Origin: Monosporascus cannonballus | Taxonomy: Eukaryota > Ascomycota > Sordariomycetes > Xylariales | Assembly: GCA_004154925.1 (NCBI GenBank) | Contig: QJNS01000012.1 | Location: 124,001-188,000 of the forward strand | Direction: 5' to 3' | Length of the DNA stretch: 64,000 bases | The notes under the pieces: model-generated | Seen by the model: only the letters and a program-made list of their open reading frames with translations | What the model was told of the DNA's origin: nothing | Databases searched by the model: none | Translations under genes and position numbers: made by a program | Shown: one piece after another, positions 23,074-36,703 of the stretch | Position numbering within the stretch: the stretch's first letter is position 1 | How the letters are laid out: each line of letters opens with the position of its first letter

Positions 23074-26000
23074 TTACGTCCTTTAATCCTTAAATAATTC
23101 TAATAATTTTGCGTAATTAAAATCGGAATCCGTAATCGAGGTTTAGGCCTTAAAAAAAATAGACGTTATTAATTGAAATGCGGTAAACCAAAGGCTTTTC
23201 TCCGTAAATCTCGTAAATTAAAATATTATTATTTCGGGTAGTTCCGCCGTTATTAATAAAAATTCTTTAATAGGCGCTAGGCGCTTATAAGATTTTTGGC
23301 GGGTTCCTAGGTATTTTCGGAATTTGGGTGCTTTTTTTATTTAATTAAGTACTAAGTAAATCCATTTTATTTTCGTATATCGAAAAAATTTTCCATTTCG
23401 TATACCTATTCGTCCTTTACTTTTATATTATTTTATACCGTATATATTTTAATGATATCTGCTGTTAACTTAAGTAACAAAACGTAAAAAATTAAATGGA
23501 ATTTGATTTTTGGTAAAAGTTCTAATTAATAATTGTTTTTTAAGATTTTTTTGGCGATTTTGTATAGGCCAATATATTTGAAATTAAGTTTTTTATTAGG
23601 TCGTTTTATTTAAATATTTTTTATAACGAGAAAAACCATTTTTTTTTCGAAAATTAATCTTTTTAACCTTTTTTAATTATAATATTTATTTATCTGATTT
23701 CGTACGAATTCTAATTCTGTTTTTATTTTTTAATGTAACTATCGTAATTATTTTAACGTAAGCATTATTTTGATATTAATTAAATTATCGTCGCGTATTT
23801 TTTTATAAATTTCCGTAATAAAACCAAAATTTACGTTTACAAATATTATTTTAATATTTTCGTAATAATTAGTATTATAAGTTAATTAAATAATTAATAA
23901 CTTTTTAACTTAATTATTTTATTCGTAATTAATATAATATTATAAATAAGTTTTTAAGGTTTAATTTCTTCGTTTTATTTATTTATCTATTGATAGTTTA
24001 AATACGTTAAATAATTTATAATTTAGGCCGATTTATATTATAAGACCTTATTAAAATTTTAATGCGAATATCGATTTTTATTTAATATGATTTTTATTGA
24101 TAATTTATATATGCTAAAAATATATTTAAAGAAAATATTTGCTAATTATTCGGCGTTTGTATTCTTATAATATGGTAGGAAATAGGAAAATTTCGTAAAT
24201 CGATCGACGATTACAAAAATGCTATCGTAATATATTCCCGTAATTAAATCTTTTGATATAAGAAATTTGGTAATAAAGTCGAATGTAATTAAATATTATG
24301 GTCGTTTTACGATTAATAATAGCTATAATTTTCCGTATAACTTATGTCGTCGAGTTTTTGCTCTGGCACAAATATCGTATTGCCGTATAATTTTCTATAT
24401 TATTAATTTTATTTTGAAAAAAAATATATGCGTTAAAGTCGTTTTAAAATTTTATGGATCCCTGGATATTTATGTAATTGATATTCGTATATTTTTTGTA
24501 CTAAATCTTTTTAATATTTTTTTAAAACTTATATCTTATTTATTTTTTATTTTTTTGGAAAACCGTTATTATGTTATTAAATTTTCTAATATATATCGTA
24601 AGGTACTACCTAAATTATCGCAATTTATTATAAGCGTAAATATCTTTTTATAATAATATTAAGAATTATATAATTAACTTTAACTAATTTTTTTTTCGAA
24701 GTTTAATTACTTATTTAAAATATTTGCTTTGCCGTTTTTTAATTTTTTTTATGGATAATAACGAAATCAAAATTCGCTAATTTTTTCGTATATCTTAATT
24801 ATTGTCCTATAAGCTCCCTGATTATGGTAAATCGGATAAAATTTTGATAATCCGTATAAACCTTAACCTAGTACAAATTTTCCTTTAGAAAGTACTTAAA
24901 CTCCCGGAATACCATAATAATGGCCATAAATTCCTTATTTGAAATGCCGTAATTAAATTCGGTTTCTTTTAATTTATACGAAAAAAATATAATAAGGTAC
25001 AATTTGTCTTAATTATCTTATTATCCGATTATTACGCCTAACGCGTAATTCGAAATATCGGTTTTTAGCTTAATGGGACGGTTTAAATTATACATAATTA
25101 GTATTATCTTGTTAATAATTATATCCTTAATATCCTAAAATGCTTTTTCCGTATTTGGCGTTTATTTAAAAAAAAATTTGTAAAATTCGTTAAAGGTACA
25201 ATTATTTTGCTGAAATTTCGAATAAACTTTTTGTAATAATTGGCGAATTTAAAAAATGCCTGTATTTCCTTAATTATTATTAACGTTTGCCATTTCGTAA
25301 TTGTAGCGATTTTTTTAAGGTTTATTTTAATATATCTTAAGATAATAATATATTCCAGGTATTCTATTTTTTATGTATGGAATTAATTTTTTTCTGTATT
25401 AATAAATAACTTTATATTTTATAAAACTTGAAAAACTTTATAAACGTATTTTACGTATATTTTTTCTGTTTTCGAAAAGATAAGAATATTATCAAGATAA
25501 CAAATAATAAAAATATCGAGGTATTTTCGTAATACATAATTTATTATCCGCTAAAAGGTTATTAATACGTTCGTAAGTTTCATTAATATAACTAAATATT
25601 CAAATAATCGGTATTTCGTTTTAAAGGTTATTTTTTATTTGTATCCTTTTTTAATTTTAATAAAATTATATTTATTTCTAAAATCGAATGTTATAAATTA
25701 TTTGGTTCCGTAAAGTCGGTTTTTTATTTCTGTAATTAAGGATAATAGTATTTGATCTTTAATAATAATATGGTTTAATTGTTAATAATTAACCATAAAT
25801 TGCAATTTCTTATTTTTTTAAGTACGAAGAATATAAGGTATCCTGCTAATAACTTTAAAGGTTGAATTTATTCTTTTTATAACCGATTTTCTAAATATTT
25901 TTTGAAAGTGCGTAGTTTGTTTTTATTAAGATTATGAATAAGGTAAAACTTTGTCGAAAATCCTTTCTTGAAAATTATTTTATAATTCCATTCGCTATAT

Positions 26001-28576
26001 TTTAATAATTTTATATCGAATTTCTTTTTGAAAAACTATTTATATTTGTAATATTATAATGGTATATTAGTTAGATTTTCTAACTTTTAAAATTATTATT
26101 CTTTTAAATCGTTATTTAATTACTTTAATTTCGCTTTATTAATAATAACGATACGTTATATTTTTCTCTGATATCCGTTCTTTTTTTTGTATTTTGTTGC
26201 TTTAGGTAATAAGGTATTTATTATGTTTTTATACCTACATTCGTCGTTATCATCAATTAAGTATTAAAATTTTAATTTTTTTGGTTTGTTAATAAGGAAT
26301 AAAGCGAACTTTACCTGGCCAGTTCCGCCGTTAATCAAAATTCCGTATTAGTATATCTATGGTAATCCTAAAATCATATCGTAATTCCCAAGTAAAACGA
26401 TGTCGAAATTAACCGTTTAGTATCGTTCTTTAATAAAAATTTTAAGGTAATTAATTTTGCGTATAACTTTTCCGTTATCGTAAGCGAATTCCTAATTTTC
26501 GGCATTTGTCGTTATATAAGGTTCTAACTTATATCTTTATAGCAGTTTGAATTTATTAATTATATCCGGTATAATGTAATTTCCGCCCAAAGTTCCGCAA
26601 TCTATTATTGCGGTATATCAATATGTTCCGATTCGTATATTCAAAATGATAAGGTCGTTAACATTTCCTATTATCGCATTTAAAGCCTTTTTTAGGAATT
26701 TCCTTTAATTTCTCTAGGTTTCGTTATTCTGCGGCTTTTTATAGGTAACTTTTTTTTTTAATTTTTGTTCGAATTTGTCGAATTTTGCTTATATTTTTTC
26801 GTTTAACGTATTAAGCTGCTATATTTGTCGTTATTATCGGCATATTGTTCCTTCGAACCGTATTAATTATTCTTAATTTTTTTGTAATTTTTCTTCTTAT
26901 TAAATAAATTATTTTTTTATATTTACGATTATATCCTATTATGCGTTGTTTTAATTATTGTTCTAAAAATCTTTTATAAATTAACGTATTTTTTTAATAA
27001 CTTTTTTTTCGAAATCCGCAATAAATGCCAATTAAAAATGAAAATCCGTAAAAATTTTTTAATAATGCTTTTTTACCGTACGCTGGAATAATTCCTTTTC
27101 CGTTTGGTAATTATATTATTTATAATGACAAAAAGGGTTTTCCTGCGGGCATTATTTTTTTTCAGGCCAACTTTTTATTTCGGCCAGTTATTAGATATTT
27201 CTTGGGGTTATGGTTCGAAACTGTCGATACCATTACTTATTATTTTTATTATGCCTGGTACGGTTTGGAAAATTAAATCCCTTATAATATATTCGGGTAA
27301 TTCGTACGTAAATATGTTATTTTTATTTTTTGTAATCGGGATATTCTCGTTGTCGATAGTATATAACGTATATTTTACCGTATTAATTAGATGTTCCGGA
27401 ATAGAATTTTTTTTATTTAATCTCGGTAATCGTATAATTATCCTTATAATGTTTTTTGTTATATTTGCGATATTTATTGAATTAGCTTTTTGGTTTTTCG
27501 TATTTTTTGTCGAATTTCTTATTGTAATAGTCCCGGTTGGATTTTTTGTCGTAGGCTTAATATGTATTTGGTTTAGATTATATTAATAGTTTTATTATTA
27601 TTTCCTTAATTATTCTTAGATTGTTTTTTCGGTATAGGGGTCCAATTATTTTATCGTGGTTTTTTGGGTTTTTTATATTTGTAAGCCTTATATTTTATTT
27701 TGCCGTAATTAAAGCATTTAATTTAGCTTTAATTTTATTTGTAGGTAGCGCCGAGTTCCATAAATTTTAGCGCCGTTTCGTAAGAAATAAAGCGTATATT
27801 TCTTTTTTTTCTTTGGTTGGATTTGTTATATTCCGAACATAAGGCATATTATTTCTTTTTTTATCGTTTTTTAAATTGTCGATTATTAATCTTAATTATT
27901 TTTACAATATATTGGTTTAAGATAATTAATTGCTTAATCCGAATAATTTTATTTTTTATATTATTTTTTAATTTTTTATAAAACATGTCGATAAGGGCGT
28001 TGGTTTCGTTATTTTTTTATTTTGTTTTAGCCGTAAAACTTTTAAAGGTTACGGCGTATTTGGACGCGAATCCTTTTTATCGGAATTATAGGAGTTATTA
28101 AGTTATTAATCGTTTTTTATCCGGATTGCCGAAATTAATGCGTATTTTGTTTTCGAAATTGGTATAAATTAAAAAGATTTTATTAATAAAATCCTTTTTA
28201 TTTGTTTTTTATTTTTAAGAAATTTCTTATAATAAGTTTAAATTAATTAACCGTATTTTCTATTAAGTATATTTTTATTATTAGAATTATATCCGTTAGG
28301 TTATTAAGATTTAAAAAGCGAAAGTAAATTTGTACCTAAATTAGGAAGGTTTAAGGGTTACCTTTTTTATCGTAAGGTTCTGGTTTTTTTGGCTTTATGC
28401 GAACAAAAACAGGTTGGGTAAATAGCGTAGCCCTAAGTTGTCGAACTTTTTTTTTTAGTTTCTGAATTTGAGCCTAAAGTTATTAAATAAGGGTTTTTTT
28501 AAATATTAGTCGATATTTTAACAGTATTAAATATTATTTAGAGTTTAACGGTATTATTAAACAAAAATTTGCAACG

Positions 28577-28988
28577 TATAACGGCTAAATGGTTTAACCA
28601 ATTATTAAACCTTAAGTCGACGGGTTTATATTAATAGGAGTATCGTAAAAATTTGAATAATAGATATAGTAACGTATTACGTTTCGTAATGCCAAAAGTA
28701 CTTTGGGTAACGATATTATAATGCAAATACTTGGTATTAATAAATATTATAAATTAATATTATCTAAATTATGGAATTTATAAACGTATATATCTTTCTC
28801 CTTTAGCTGGATTACCACTAGTAAGTTGGTAATCCAGCTTACTGGCTTATTATCAGTAAGTTGGTGATCCGGCTCACTGGCTCACCACCAGTAAGTTAAT
28901 AATCCATCACGTAACCTGATCCACATAGTTTTCTTGGCCTTTTCCGTTGCGACCGTTCCCGGAGGCCGTGGCTTGTCAGGTCGTAACA
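28577..28988 (-). repeat. R4 LTR, right copy
   Basis: 412 bp, partner of 22234-22645. Its outer end, GGTCGTAACA, is less mutated and is followed by the target duplication AGTAT. Confidence 0.85.
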
Positions 28989-28993
28989 AGTAT

Positions 28994-29381
28994 GGTATTT
29001 CTCATACAAAATGTTGTCCACTTTTACTCCATTTTTCATTTTTATAATATATCTTTATATTTAATAAAGATATTTAAAAAAGAGAACCACCGTTAAATAG
29101 CCCTTATATATAAATAATTATATATAAAATATCATTTATATATCTTTAATATTAAAAAAGTTACGAATTTCTTTAATATTACGTATAAAATATTTCATAA
29201 AACGTAATATTAAATATCATAAAATTTCCAAACATATTACGTAATTATACCAATTTTCTACATATTTTCCTTTTATAAAGCGTTTAATGTTAATAACGGT
29301 ATTAATAGCCGCTTATTTTTCTGACTTTTATTCGAATTTTAAAGCGTTGTTGAAAATATAGCGAATGGCCGGCGCGTTAAG
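28994..29381. mobile_element. Middle segment of E2 between R4 and R5
   Basis: This 388-bp AT-rich segment contains no gene. Its right part (29303-29375), read as inverse complement, matches the left interior of E1 at about 56538-56625 (shared CTATATTTTCAACA and TTTAAAATTCGAATAAAA), which ties it to the E1/E2 element family. It ends with TTAAG, the left target duplication of R5. Confidence 0.65.
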
Positions 29382-29768
29382 TGTTATGGTCTAACGAGCC
29401 ACGGTCTCCAGAAATAGTCCGACGTAACCCAACCACAAGTGCAGGGTGGGGCAAGTTACGTAATAGATCACCAACTTACTGGTGGTAAATTAGTAAGCCG
29501 GATTACCAACTTACTAATAATAAGCTAATAAGCCGGATTATTAACTTATTAATAATAAATTAGCAAGTAAAAAAAAATATATATGCTTTTTATTTTTATA
29601 ATTTAAATAATATTAGTTTATAATAGTAAGTCATTATTTAAAATATTTTTAATATTACGAAATATAATACGTTATTATATTTATTGCTTAAATTCCTACG
29701 ATATTTCTGCTAATATAAACCCGTATAAATAAGGTTTAATAATTAATTAAATTTTAAGCTTATTATGT
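29382..29768 (+). repeat. R5 5' LTR
   Basis: It begins TGTTATGGTCTAACGAGCC and pairs with 42431-42817. It contains about three of the 35-bp tandem units (CAACTTACTGGTGGTAA). Same LTR family as R3, in opposite orientation. Confidence 0.85.
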
Positions 29769-30634
29769 GTTATAAGTTTTTATTTAATAATATCGTTAAA
29801 TTTTGAATAATATTTAATATTATTAAAATATCGATTAACGTTTAGGAAACCTTTATTTAATAGCTTTAAGCTCAAATTCGGGAATTAAAAGAAAATCTGA
29901 TAAATTAAGGTTACGTTACTTGTCTAAATTTTTTTTCGCCCGCATAAAATTAAAGAAACCAAAGTTTTACGATAAAAAGGATAACCTTTAAACCTTTTTA
30001 ATTTAGACACAAATTTACTTTTATTTTTTAAACCTTAATAACTTAACGGATAAGGTCCTAGCAGTAAAAATATGCCTAACGGGAAATATTGTTAATTAAT
30101 TTAAATTTATTATAAAGAATTTCTTAGAAATTAGAAAATCGGATAAAAAAATGTTATTAATAAAATTTTTTTACTTTATATTAATTTCGAAAATAAAATA
30201 CGCGATAATTTCGGCAATCCGGATAAAAAACGATTTACGGCTTAATAACTTTTATAATTCCGATAAAAAGGATTTACGTTTAAATATGCCGTAACCTTTA
30301 AAAGCTTTACAGCTAAAACCGGATAAGAAAATAATAAGGCCGATACCTTTATTAATATATTTTATAAAAAGTTAAAAAATAATATAAAAAATATAATTAT
30401 TCGGATTAAATAATTAATTACTTTAAATTGATATTACAAAAATAATTAAGATTAATAACCGATAATTTAAAAAACGACAAAAAAAGAATAATATATATTA
30501 TAATTAGAATATAACAAATTTAACCAGGAGAAAAAACGAAACGCGCCCTTTATTTTTCACGAAATAACATCAGAACCTATAGAATTTAACGTTACTTATA
30601 AATAAAACTAAAGCTAAATTAAATGCTTTAACTA

Positions 30635-31740
30635 TAGCAAAATAAGATATAAGGTTTATAAATATAAAAAACCTAAAAAGTTATAACAGAATAACTAAAT
30701 ATTTATATCGGAAAAATAATCTAGGAATAACTAAGAAAACGACAGCAAAATTATTAACATAATCCAAGCTAAGTACGTATCAGGTTTATGGCAAAAGGCT
30801 TAATAAAGACCATTACGACAAGAAATTCGACGAAAAATGCGAAAAGCCAAAAAGTTAGCTTAATAAATATTGCGAACGCAATAAAAAGTATTATAAGGGT
30901 AATTACGCAAATATTAAAATTAAATAACGGAACTTTATTCCGGAATATTTAATCGATATAACAAAATATATGCCATATATTATCGACGACGCGAATATCC
31001 TAATTACAAAAAGTAAAAGTAGCATATTTACGAACGAATTACTCGTATATATTATAAGAGATTTAATTTTCCAAACCGTACCTGAAATAACAAAGATAAT
31101 AAGTAATAATATCGATATTTTCGAACCATAACCCCAAAAAATGTCCAATAATTGGTCGAAACAAAACGCTGGCCTAAAAGAAAGTAATGCCCGTAAAAAA
31201 AACCCTTTTTATTATTATAAATAATATAATCATTAAACGGAAAAAAAGTTAATCTAACGTACGGTAAAAAAGCATTATTAAAAAATTATTATGGATTTTT
31301 ATTTTCAATTAATATGTATTACAAATTTTTAGGAAAAAAAGTTATTAAGAAAAAAAATATATTATAATAAAACCAAAAATATTAAATACAATTCGAAAAA
31401 ATAATATGCCGACAATAATAATAAATATAATAACTTAACGCGTTAAACGAAAAAATACAAAAACAATTCGATAAATTCATATAAAAGTTAAAAACATTAC
31501 TTATAAAAAAGCTGCAGATTAACGAAACTTAAAAAAATTAAAGAGAATTCCCGAAAAAGGTTTTAAACGTAACGATAAAACAATTAATAACCTTATTACG
31601 TTAAATATATAAATCGGAATGTATTAATATATTATAATAATGGATTACGGAGCTTTAAACGAGAATTACATTATACCAAATATAGATAATAAATTTAAAC
31701 TTCTATAAAAATATAAGTTAAAATCTTATATAACGACGAA
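30635..31740 (+). pseudogene. R5 gag zinc knuckle and protease fossil
   Basis: At about 30640-30690 a frame reads YSKIRYKVYKYKKPKK, which is a CCHC knuckle (C-G-K-x-G-H-K-x-x-K-C-KKPKK) with Cys and His codons changed by G-to-A. At about 31635-31740 a MD-GAL-ENYI stretch marks the aspartic protease active-site region. The - strand frame at 30903-31148 between them is the antisense artefact described for R3. Confidence 0.6.
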
Positions 31741-32259
31741 TATCGAAAGTTAAGAATTCGTTTACGATAACGAAAAAATTATACGCAAAATTAATTATTT
31801 CGAGATTTTTACTTAATAATAATATTAGATAATTAATTTTAATATCGTTTAATTTAAAAATTACGATATAATTTTAAGATTATTATGGATACGTTAATAT
31901 AAAATTTTGATTAACGGAAAAACTGGCCAAGTAAAATTCGCTTTATTTCTTATTAACAAACGAAAAAAAATAAGATATTAATATTTAATTTATAACGGCG
32001 ACGAATATAAGTATAAGAATACGACAAAAACCTTATTACTTAAAAGAACAAAATATAAGAAAAAAACGAGCATCAAAAAAAGTTACGACGTATTATTATT
32101 ACCATTAAAGCGAAATTAAAATAATTAAATAACGATTTAAAACAATATTAACAATAGCCCTAAAAATTAAAAAATTTAATTAATATATTATTATAATATT
32201 ATAGATATAAGCAGTTTTTCAAAAAGAAATTCGATACGAAATTATTAAAATGTAATAAA

Positions 32260-33560
32260 TAAAATCATAAAATAATTTTTAAAAAAAGATCCTTAACGAA
32301 ATTTTACCTTATTTATAACCTTAGCAAAAATAAATTACGCATTTTTAAAAAATACCTAAAAGATCGGTTACAAAAAAAATAAATTCAACTTTCAAAATCA
32401 CTAGTAAAATACCTTATGTTTTTCGTACCGAAAAAAAACGGAAAATTGCAACTTATAGTTAACTATCGGCAATTAAATAACGTTATTATTAAAAATTAAA
32501 TATTATTACCTTTAATTATAAAAATAAAAAACTAATTTTATGGAATCAAATAATTTAAAATATTAAATCTTAACGATAAATATAATCTTAATAAAATTAA
32601 AAAAGAATACAAATAAAAAATAACCTTTAAAACGAAATACGAATTATTTAAATATTTAATTACGCAAATAGAATTTACGAATATATCAATAATTTTTCAA
32701 CAAATAATAAATTATATATTATAAAAATATTTCGATATTTTCGTCGTTTGTTATTTCGACAACATTTTTATTTTATTCGAAACGGAAAAAATATACGTAA
32801 AATATATTTATAAAGTTTTTTAAATTTTACAAAATATAAGGTTATTTATTAACACAAAAAAAATCAATTCTATAAATAAAAAATAAAATATCGGGAACAT
32901 ATTATTATTTTAAAATATATCCGGATAAACTCCAAAAAAAATCGTTGCAGTTACAAAATAACAAATATTAACAATAATTAAAAAAGTATAAATATTTTTT
33001 AAATTCGTTAATTATTACAGGAAATTTATTTAAAATTTTAATTAAACAATTATATCTTTAACAAACCTTACGAAAAAAAAGTTTAAATAAACGCCAAATA
33101 CGGAAAAGATATTTTAGAATATTAAGAATATAATTATTAACAAATTAATGTTAATTATATACGATTTAAACCGCCCCGTTAAATTAAAAACCGGTATTTC
33201 GGATTACGTATTAAACGTAATAATCGAACAACAAAATAATTAAGGTAAATTATATCTTATTATATTTTTTTCGTATAAATTAAAAAGAATTAAGCTTAAT
33301 TACGGTATTTCAAATAAGGAATTTATAACTATTATTATAACATTTCGAAAATTTAAGTACTTTTTAAAAGAAAACTTATATTAGGTTAAGATTTATACGG
33401 ATTATTAAAATATTACTTAATTTATTACGACTAAGAAACTTGTAGGATAATAATTAAAATACGTAAAAAAATTGCCAAATTTTGATTTCGTTATTATCCA
33501 TAAAAAAAGCTTAAAAATAATAAAATAAATACTTTAAGTAAGCAGCTAAACCTTAAAGAA
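32260..33560 (+). pseudogene. R5 reverse transcriptase and RNase H fossil
   Basis: This is the best-preserved pol reading in the window. A PIYNLS-like block (YLIYNLSKNKLR), FVPKKNGKLQL and VNYRQLNNVIIKN lead to LPLI, an IPIG/FTNISIIFQQ region near 32680, CYFDNIFILFETE at the catalytic YLDDI site (about 32750-32790), then RNase H with TGISDYVLNVII, KEFITI-ITFRKFKYF and TDY. Stops lie at Gln, Arg and Trp positions. It is not functional. Confidence 0.7.
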
Positions 33561-34914
33561 AAATTAATCAAAATTAATTATACAATTTTCGATACTATTA
33601 TAAAAAGATATTTACGTTTATAATAAATTACGATAATTTGGATAATATCTTTTAATATATACCAGAAACTTTAGCAATATAATAATAATTTCCTAAAAAA
33701 CCAAAATATAAATAAAATATAAATTCCAAAAAATATTAAAATGATTTAATATAAAGAATATACAAATATTAATTATACGGATATTTAAAGACTTGCAAAA
33801 TCTTAAAACGGTTTTAATATATATATTTCTTTTTTAAATTAAAAATAATAATATAAAAACTCATGTAATAATATGATATTTACGCTAAAGTAAAGATTTA
33901 ACGATATAAGCTATACGGAAAATTACAGTTATTTTTAATTATAAAATAATTATAATATTTAATTATATTCGATTTTATTATTAAACTTTTTATATTAAAA
34001 AATTTAATTACGGATATATATTACGATAGTATTTTCGTAATCGTCGACTGATTTACGGAATTCTTTTTATTTTTTACAATATTATAAAAATATAAACGCC
34101 GAACAAATAACATATATTTTCTTTAAATATATTTATAACATATATAAATTATTTATAAACATTATTTTAAATAAATGATCGATATTTATATTTAAATTTT
34201 AATAACACCTTATAATATAAATTAGCTTAAATTATAAGTTATTTAACGTATTTAAACACTAAATAAATAAATAAATAAAATGTATAAATTAAATTTTAAA
34301 AATTTACTTACGATATTATATTAATAACGAATAAAATAATTAGGTTAAAAATTATTCATTGTATAATTAACTTATAATACCAGTTATTATAAAACATTAA
34401 AATAATATTTGCAAATACAAATCTTAAGTTTATATTAAAAGTTTACAAAATAATACGTTATAACGGTTCAATTAATATTAAAACAATCTTTATATTAAAA
34501 TAATTATAATAATTATATTAAAAATATAAAAACAAAATTAAAATACGTACGAAACTAGATAAATAAGGATTATAATTAAAAAAAGTTAAAGAAATTAATT
34601 TTCGAAAAAGAAAAAATAGTTTTTTTCGTTATTAAAAATATTTAAATAAAACGACTTAATTAAAATTTTAATTTTAAATATAGTGGTTTATATAAAATTA
34701 TTAAGAAAATCTTAGAAAATATTTATTAATTAAAACATTTACCGAAAATTAAACTTTATATAATTTTTTATGTTTTTTATTCGAATTAACGACAGATATA
34801 ATTAAGGTATATACGGTATAAAACGATACGGAAATGGAAAACGAATAAGTATATAAAATGGAGAAAATTTTCGATATGCGAAAATAAAACGGATTTATCC
34901 AGTATTTGATTAAG

Positions 34915-35350
34915 TGTTATAACCCAGCCAAGAGAGGGTCCGAAAACGGTCACTAGATGACCGAAACAGGACCCAAGTGGGTCGGAATCACGTGATATAG
35001 ATTCGGAGTAATCCAAGGGATCTAACGAGATCTATGTAGTTATCTAGTATGGATCCGGAGTGATCCAAGGGATTTAACGAGATTTATGCAGTTATCTAGT
35101 ATGGATCCGAAATGATCCAAAAAATTTAATAAGATCTAGAAAAAAATATATACGTTTATTATTTCCATAGTTTAAATAATTTTAATTTGTAATATTTATT
35201 AATATTAATGATTTATAATATATTTTTATACCTTTAATATTAAAAAATGTAATTAAGTTATCTTATTATTACAAAGTTTTACGATATTTCTATTAACATA
35301 AACCCGTATAACTAAGGTTTAATAATTAGTTAAATTATTTAGCCGTTATA
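34915..35350 (+). repeat. R6 5' LTR
   Basis: It starts TGTTATAACCCAGCCAAG and contains three tandem copies of a roughly 55-bp unit built on ATGGATCCGGAGTGATCCAA...GATCTATGTAGTTATCTAGT. This differs from the 35-bp unit in R3-R5 LTRs. The first 200 bp are lightly mutated, the rest AT-rich. Confidence 0.88.
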
Positions 35351-36053
35351 CGTTGCAAACTTTTATTTAATAATACCGTTAAATTTTTAACAATATTTAA
35401 TATTGTCAAAATGTCGATTAACGCTTAGAAAACTCTTATTTAACAGTTTTAAGCTCGAATTCGGAAATTGGAAAAAAAGATCCGATAAATTAAGGTTACG
35501 TTACTTACTCAAGTTTTTTTCGCTTATATAAAGCTTAGAAAGCCGGAGTCCTACGATAAGAAAGATAACCCGCAAACTTTTTTAATTTAAACGCAAATTT
35601 ATTTTTGTTTTCTAAACCTTAATAACTTAGCAAATAAAGTCCTAGCGGTAAAAATATGCCTAATAGGCGATACGGTTAACTTATTTAAACCTATTATGAA
35701 AAGCTTTTTGAAAATAAGAAATTAAAAAAAAATTATTAATAAAATTTTTTCGTTTTATATTAATTTCGGTAATCCGGACGAAAAACGATTCGCAACTTAA
35801 TAACTTTAATAATTCCGATAAAAGGGATTTACATCCAAATACGCCGTAACTTTTAAAAGTTTTACGATTAAAATAAAATTAAAAAATAACGAAATTAATA
35901 TTTTTGTCGATATATTTTACAAAAAGTTAAAAAAATAATATAAAAAATAAAATTATGCGGATTAAATAATTAATTATCTTAAACCGGTATATCGTAAAAG
36001 TAATTAGAATTAATAACCGATAATTTGAAAAACGATAAGAAAAAAAATATACT

Positions 36054-36703
36054 TTATAATCGGGGTATAATAAATCCAACCAGGGGAAAAAACGAAACGC
36101 GCCCCTTATTTCTTATAGAACGGCGCCAGAACCTATGGAATTCGACGTTACCTACAAATAAAACTGGAGCCAGATTAAATATTTTAATTATCGCAAAATA
36201 GGATATAAAGCTTACAAATGCAAAAAACTCAAAAGGCCACGATAAAATAATTAGATATCTATATCGAAAAAATAATTTAAAAATGATTAAAAAAATAATA
36301 ACAAAGTTATTAACATAATTCAAGCCAAATACGTATTAGGCCTATAACAAAAGATTTAATAAAGATTATTACGATAGAAAATTCGATACGAAATATAAAA
36401 AGTCAGAAAGTTAATTTAATAAATATCGCAAATATAATAAAAAGTATAATAAGAATAATTATACAAATACCAAAATTAAAGAAAAAAATCTGTCCCGGAA
36501 TAACCGCTCGATATAACAAAATATATGCCATATATTATCGATATCAAAAATATCCCAATTACAAAAAATAAAAACAACATATTTACGAACGAATTATCCG
36601 TATATATTATAAGGGATTCGATTTTCCAAATCGTACCGGAAATAATAAAAATAATAAGTAATAATATTGATATTTTCGAACCATAATCCCAGAAAATATC
36701 CAA
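36054..36703 (-). other. Antisense frames over R6 gag/protease region
   Basis: Two frames (36054-36323 and 36476-36703) are open on the strand opposite R6 pol. The second is the R6 copy of the recurring IFW-YGSKISILLLI frame. On the sense strand the first covers the zinc knuckle (a Y-R-K-x-G-Y-K-x-Y-K-C-like stretch at about 36190-36230). These are RIP artefacts, not genes. Confidence 0.4.

Larger units (their letters stand above)
22234..28988 (-). mobile_element. R4: complete RIP-degraded gypsy retrotransposon inside E2
   Basis: The two LTRs are of equal length (22234-22645 and 28577-28988, 412 bp each) with a perfect target duplication AGTAT (22229-22233 and 28989-28993). Pol lies on the - strand and parallels R3: knuckle near 27.7 kb, protease near 26.6 kb, RT at about 26.0-25.2 kb, RNase H near 25.0 kb, integrase at about 24.8-23.6 kb. 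The LTR is of a distinct subfamily (outer end AGGTCGTAACA). The 27104-27586 frame is an antisense artefact. Confidence 0.88.

Noticed and set aside
24267..24653. 128-codon + strand frame in R4
   Set aside because: Antisense to integrase of R4; no protein-like features beyond T-rich composition.
27104..27586. 160-codon + strand frame, the longest in the AT-rich blocks, looking like a membrane protein
   Set aside because: It is antisense to the R4 gag-protease region and homologous to equally placed frames in R3, R5 and R6. Hydrophobicity follows from T-rich codons.
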